DNA of 64,000 bases from Cloeon dipterum (Eukaryota > Arthropoda > Insecta > Ephemeroptera > Baetidae), in the NCBI RefSeq assembly GCF_949628265.1, contig NC_088788.1, positions 16,244,001 to 16,308,000 on the forward strand, written 5' to 3'. A model generated the notes under the pieces. It was not told where the DNA came from, made no database searches, and saw nothing but the letters and a program-made list of their open reading frames with translations. How positions within the stretch are numbered: position 1 is the first letter of the stretch; the number at the start of each line of letters is the position of its first letter. A program made the position numbers and the translations under genes. Below, piece by piece: positions 58,994-64,000 of the stretch.

Positions 58994-61900
58994 TTATTGC
59001 TTCATAAAGTTGCAAGTCCATGAGCGCGGAACAATCAGATCTGCCCAATAGCCCTGCAATTTATATCCACATTATAATAATTACAATAAATTACACAAAC
59101 CCAAATTTACCAGTTCCTTGGGGCAATTGATCCTGGCGTACCACTCCATTGTGTACAGACTGAGAAACAGTCCCGTGCCCATGCACAGAGACAACCACAT
59201 GAAAATATTTCCTCCCGCTCCTTTCCTCTGCACAAAAGTCAGCGCAACTGCAAAAAGGTGAAATATTAAGATGAAAATTGTCACTTCCCTATTATTATCC
59301 CATCTAAAATAAATTTGGATTGAAGATTGTGATGCATACAAATGGTTTCCCTTGTAATTTTCAAAATAAAAAGATCACAACAAAATTCATTTATTGGAGT
59401 GAATTTAAATTAAAATACCTCCAGCTCCACCAAACATGAACAGCATCACGGGATAGAAGTATCTGAAGGTGAATGTGAGGATGTACTCGTGAAAAAGCGC
59501 GGAAATGGCGAAAACCATCAGCTTAGGCATCACCCTGTCGTTGGGCATCACGTTCTCGGAAAAATCTTTGTAGACGTAGGTGTAAAGCCAGTCGTGAACG
59601 ACGACATTCCACGTGCGGTAGTAGGTGCTGAAGGAAGTCGAGTTCCACCAGTCCTGCACATATACACACACGCGTGCAAATCATTCTTTCTTCCATTCAC
59701 AGATATTTATTCGATTTTTTGCGCATACCTTGTAAAACATTCTGTCGGCGAAGCACAGCATTTCCGCGAAGGCGTTTTGCCACGAGTGCAGCAGGCAGAA
59801 AAAGGCGCACAGCATGGCCAGCGTGGCCGGCATCATGGTGTTGAAAATCGACACGATCACGTCTTTGCTCTCGATGCGACTCTTGCCGAAATGTTCAAAT
59901 TGAAACTTAAGCAACCGCTCGAAAATGAAGCTCACGTAGAAGATGATTCCGATCACTTCCGTAAAACTCCAAGCAACCACGCGCCACCGCACGCTGTCCG
60001 TTCTGTGGATTTCAAATTCATTCAAATTATATTGCAATTTAAAACAATAAAAATAACTAAATTTTAATATGCTTGAATGACATGACATAATATCATCGTT
60101 CAAAGTTATAATTAAAGGACTAAATGTTTTGTTAATTTAAAAAACAGGCGATTAGATATAAAAGCTTTGCTACACTTTTGAAACCAGGAAATTATCTTGC
60201 CCTCAATTTTGAAGAATAAAATTGAATATTCTTTAATATAAAATTGAAATTGAAAAACAGAAAAATCATTATAATACCGGCAGTATTGTCTTGTTTAATT
60301 TTAATTTACTTTCATGTCCCAGGCAATATAAACTAATATGAGAAATCACAAAATTGAATTCTAGATTAAGCTTGATGTACGAGTTTGGCTTTATAATTAC
60401 GCAGCTATGAATTGAAGAGAATAAAAGACCTATTTGTTGGAAAAATCACGAATTTTGCAAAAGTATTTAATTTGATGTCTCGCTGAGCAGATCCCATTTT
60501 TTTTTAAAATACAACAACTTTCTAAGAAATTATGTCTGTTTGAAATATGCTAAATTGTGACTCTTTTTACGGAGACATCTATTAGCAAACAATTAATAAA
60601 CGGAACTATTCCTTTGACAAATCAACATATTTCCATTAACACTATCGCATATGGAAGCAAAAAATACAGTAATATATATGGGTTAAAAAATTGTTTGACG
60701 CGCCAACGAGGACCATTTTAATTAATATTTGAAGCAACTTGTTCCGCAATTCAGATACATTTTTACCTTGGGTAGCAGTCTCTGTAGACCAGAGTGGGTG
60801 CAAATAAGTAGTAGAGGAATTGCGAAAAGCCGGGGCACGGAGAATGGGACTGTTTGTCGTTGTTAGAGTCTTTAGGTTGATAGGCCAACACCTTGGGCGT
60901 ATTGCTCCGGACAAACGCATAACTTTTCATCATGAGCCGAATCTGGAAAATCGATTAGCATACAAGGTATAAAGTCGCATTTTCCGAATCTCGAACCTTT
61001 TCCATTAGCACGATCAGGGAAGACGCAGGCGGCAAATTGTGTTCCAGCACACTCGCCAAGGGGAAAAAAAGCAGCGCACAGACGTATAAAATAAAAGCAC
61101 CCAACCAACACTGGTCCCACAATTTTAAGTCTGAAAACAAAAAGATTTATAGATGGTCCCAAATTGAATATTTATGTTGCTGATAGAACAGTCTCACGTT
61201 TTAAAGGAACCTTGTGACGGTTGCTCGCATAAAAGTGAAACATGAGGTAAAGGGAAAACACTCCTGCCATCATGCAGATCCAGATCATTATCACAGTTTT
61301 AATATCACCAAAATTCCACAGGATCAGGCCAAAGCCGAATTTAGGCCTGCAATTATCACGCAATGTAACTTGATTTGCATTGTTTTGTTCATTTTTAGAA
61401 CCTTCCAGTATCCGTCAAGTCGTAAATTAGAGTATTCAAGAACAAAATGATGAGGATGGCCACAAAAATGTGGTAAATGGTCCGGATGTGCTTTATTTCA
61501 AAGAGGTCGGTGAGTAACGAGTTGCGGGTCAAAAATTGTTTGTCAGGCAGAGCGCCTTCTCTCGTTGGTTTCCTGTTTATACGAAAGAATTAAAACAACT
61601 TTTAGCTTAATTTGTACATACTCACATTTTATCCAAACAGTTCAGGCTTTCGTCGAACAGTTTTTGGTCGTTTTCAGGGTTTCCCACTTCTTTAATTACG
61701 TCCGCCAAGACACGTTGCATCTTTTCTTCCATATCTTCTATGAATCCGCTTTGTAGTTCCTGTTTAAACATAAATAATTATAAAAAATTTAGTTAATAAC
61801 TTTCAATTAATAACGAGACTCCCGACTGACATGACAGCCAGAAAATTCTTTTAGTGTGAAGTTCAGCAGAAAATAATTTATTTTGCTTGGTATATATTTC

Positions 61901-62853
61901 CGAAACGTCAATTAAGTCAGCTAACAAATTAAAATATTCCTGCGAATTTCGAAAATGTTGAGTGACATTGGAAGAATATAATACGTAAAAAAGCACTACT
62001 CTATCGATTGTGAAATTTACTACGTATATAATTGTTTAGATACAAAATCCAAATATTTAATGGGCTTTACTATTAAATATAGTTCAGAATTTTTTTTAGG
62101 TCTTGGTTTTTTTCACATTGTCTGTAATCCAGAGGTTTTCGAGATTTTTGTATAAGTTGTTTTCGATTTTCATATTGTTACTGAATACAGAAATGCTATT
62201 AATGCAATTAATAACAAAAACATACCTGTAGTTTCAAGCGCGTCCTCTCCAAAGAAAGATCCCTCATTATAAACTCTTTCGAAGAAAACTGCTCCGATGT
62301 TTTTTCATCTGCGTAAAATCAAATTAATTGATTGTGAGTAGACAAACAATATGAGAATCGTGTGAACCTTGCATTGTACTGCTATGAAATGCTGAGATTT
62401 GTGTAATACTATTTTCAAGCTTTTAGGCACTAAAATAATAATGTGTCCAATTTGCGCACACGCAGCTTGATTGTCCAATAGCAGTGAGCTTTATCATCAG
62501 CGTAGTAATAAAAATGAAAATAAATGTTAACGAAGTTTAGATGATAGTGCACTTGTACTCAACTTGTTTTTCTTCAAGTGCATGCACACTTTACTCATTT
62601 CTCAATTAAATCCATATTTCAAATGACTATAGCGCTATATAAGACTACTTTAATTATTAGAGAAGAGATAAGAAAATATTGAGCTCAAATGTCGCCGCTC
62701 TTCATCCTCACCCATGCTGTCAATCTTCCAGAGCGCCCTTCCCATCGGAAGCTCAGCATTTTCATTCTCAATCGCTGTCTCGACGGAGTTCACATCGTTC
62801 TCGTTGCAGACGATCAGTTTTTGCCGCCGCCTTTTCCGCCTGTTATCTTTCAT
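58994..62853 (-). CDS. SOAT1: Sterol O-acyltransferase (ACAT/SOAT, MBOAT family)
   Basis: SOAT esterifies sterols with fatty acyl-CoA in the ER membrane. Exons on the minus strand: 62853-62712, 62308-62226, 61759-61626, 61572-61402, 61346-61198, 61130-60997, 60942-60767, 60002-59729, 59653-59419, 59247-59111, 59053-58994; 564 residues (human 550). A Lys/Arg-rich N-terminus and a helical acidic segment precede about nine hydrophobic spans beginning near residue 155. Family motifs are all present: FLYYLFAPTLVYRDCYPR, LLHSWQNAFAEMLCFADRMF, FYKDWWN at 419-425, YYRTWNVVVHDWLY with Asn437, and SALFHEY with the catalytic His476. The C-terminus PRSWTCNFMKQ matches the family end. Donors at 60996 (GTTCGA) and 61401 (GTTCTA) are weak but give the conserved EKIRLMMK and TGRPKFGF joins. 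Insects are sterol auxotrophs, so the substrate is probably dietary sterol; a diacylglycerol role cannot be excluded. Confidence 0.95.
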
Positions 62854-63233
62854 ATTTGACGAATGGCGATAAACGCGGCGGCGAAACGACCGTCAAAATG
62901 GTCTTGCTTAATCGAATTATCAATCTCTCTCTCAATAATCGATACACGCGCGAGGCGCGAGTGGCTTGCGAAACAACCTTGCCACATAGGCTTCCCGCGT
63001 GACACCTTTCGCGCCTTTTCTCCTTGAAACCTCTAAAGTTGGCAATGGTTATGTTGGCTAGCCTGATCCTGCCTCTCCAAGCCTCTACCACTTTATAACA
63101 AACGCCATATTGACTTTTGCCTGTCTACGTTTACAGGTCTGTAATTTAGCCGAAATCACGACTGATTTTCGCTGCCGGCGTTCATTTTTCTGTACTAATT
63201 TGGTTCCTTTTGCTCTGCAGTCAAATTTAAACA
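62854..63233. promoter_or_regulatory. Head-to-head promoter region of SOAT and RpS21
   Basis: Only 380 bp separate the two start codons. On the RpS21 side TTTATAA at 63092-63098 can serve as TATA, followed by a pyrimidine-rich start CTTTTGCC near 63114-63121, like the 5' TOP tract of ribosomal protein mRNAs. A leader intron is likely at 63137-63220 (CAG|GTCTGT donor, CTCTGCAG acceptor). The SOAT side has CpG-rich GATACACGCGCGAGGCGCG near 62940-62960 and no TATA. Confidence 0.65.
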
Positions 63234-63524
63234 ATGGAAAACGACGCAGGAGAATTCGTGGACTTGTATTGCCCGCGCAAATGGTAAGAAACCGATCGCC
63301 AGCATGAACCACACGTGGGTCCTTGCTTGAAAACATAACTTTAGTTTCGATTGAATTGAACCTTTTTGATCATGTCTGATTTAATTTTCAGCTCTGCTAG
63401 CAATCGCATTATTAGCGCGAAGGACCACGCGTCCATCCAAATCACTATTTGCGATGTGGATGCCAATGGAAGGATGGCTTCCACCAACAAACAGTACGCC
63501 ATCTGCGGCGCCATCAGGAGAATG
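63234..63524 (+). CDS. RpS21: Ribosomal protein S21 (eS21), 3' part beyond window
   Basis: This is a component of the small cytoplasmic ribosomal subunit. Exons are 63234-63283 and 63392-63524, joined at Cys17 (TG|C). The visible 61 residues begin [19 protein letters not shown], then [15 protein letters not shown], and run to [11 protein letters not shown], matching eS21 of other animals. The family is about 83 residues, so roughly the last 20 (GESDDSILRLA-type end) must lie in an exon past 64000. The start codon context AACAATGG is good. Relative to many insects the central segment is divergent ([13 protein letters not shown]). Confidence 0.96.
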
Positions 63525-63729
63525 GTGAGCATGTTTTTACCAGCTATGTAAATTCTCTAAAAATGGTTCCAAAAATGCTATACATAATAATAATTATTAA
63601 TTTTCTCTCATGACGTGAGTGTTAAAACGAATAACAGCGACCTGTTACTCTAGGGGGATGGAACCCTAAAATTAAGAACGGTAACATTACAGTTTTCGCC
63701 ACTCCTACTTTAATAATATGGGGTACATA

Positions 63730-63901
63730 CTCATATGAACTGGCGAGATGTGTAACCCGGCAGAAACTGAATTTACCATAATGATGTACTGAGTAAGTGA
63801 GGATTGAGGAAACCAAAGGTTGAAAAGATTGCCGTCAAACGCAGCGAATATGGTAAAGTTACAGTTTTTGCCGGATTACACATCTCGCCAGTTCCAATGA
63901 G
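63730..63901. repeat. Large imperfect inverted repeat in the second coding intron of RpS21
   Basis: The left arm 63730-63780 (centred on AACTGGCGAGATGTGTAA) pairs with the right arm 63849-63901 (centred on TTACACATCTCGCCAGTT) over about 45-50 bp with few mismatches; the spacer is about 68 bp. A third related piece, GGTAACATTACAGTTTTCGCC near 63681-63701, is a direct partner of GGTAAAGTTACAGTTTTTGC in the right arm. It is not related to the TTAAAGTGGAT family. It may be a foldback or MITE-type insertion. Confidence 0.8.
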
Positions 63902-64000
63902 AATCACATTTTAAAGAAGGGGCGGAGAAAACGAACTTTTCCACTATATATGATGCAAAATTCGGAAAAAACAGACTAATTTGAGAAGTCTGGGTACAGG

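Overview
The window is a piece of an arthropod nuclear genome, most likely an insect. It has AT-rich non-coding DNA, short GT-AG introns (many 52-60 nt), a replication-type H2A/H2B pair with 3' stem-loops, and a family of secreted lipases of the kind insects expand in tandem. I cannot fix the order or genus from sequence alone. All gene models are spliced by eye; exon phases were checked to join in frame, except for the missing first exon of lipase A.

Layout. 0.8-1.9 kb: divergent histone genes H2A (-) and H2B (+) sharing a 250-bp promoter. 3.4-8.2 kb: APC/C subunit 5 (+), 13 coding exons, 763 codons. 9.1-25.2 kb: an unrecognised gene (-), five coding exons spread over 16 kb, encoding a 640-residue Ser/Arg/Asn-rich, probably disordered protein with a tandem KKRYDDD-like repeat. 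25.2-38.9 kb: a 13.7-kb stretch with no convincing coding exon, alternating GC-richer islands and AT-rich DNA, probably 5' introns and regulatory DNA of that gene. 38.9-56.1 kb: three head-to-tail secreted lipases (-), called here lipase C (most upstream), B and A, with almost the same exon lengths. B and C keep the Ser-Asp-His triad; A has Gly in place of the nucleophilic Ser. 59.0-62.9 kb: sterol O-acyltransferase (-), 564 codons. 63.1 kb to the edge: ribosomal protein S21 (+), cut by the window end and head-to-head with the acyltransferase.

Between and inside the genes lie at least seven copies of one dispersed non-autonomous element of about 0.3-0.75 kb. The fullest copies have terminal inverted repeats beginning TTAAAGTGGAT. 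Other structures are a 19-bp perfect hairpin at 15.4 kb, a large inverted repeat in the S21 intron and a (CT)n tract of 65 bp.

There is no operon logic: the genes serve chromatin (H2A/H2B), cell-cycle ubiquitination (APC5), translation (S21), sterol esterification (SOAT) and extracellular lipid handling (lipases). The lipase cluster next to a sterol-ester synthase is a lipid-themed neighbourhood, but I see nothing showing more than coincidence. The most unusual items are the Ser-to-Gly lipase, the unrecognised repeat protein with its wide regulatory territory, and the inverted-repeat element family.
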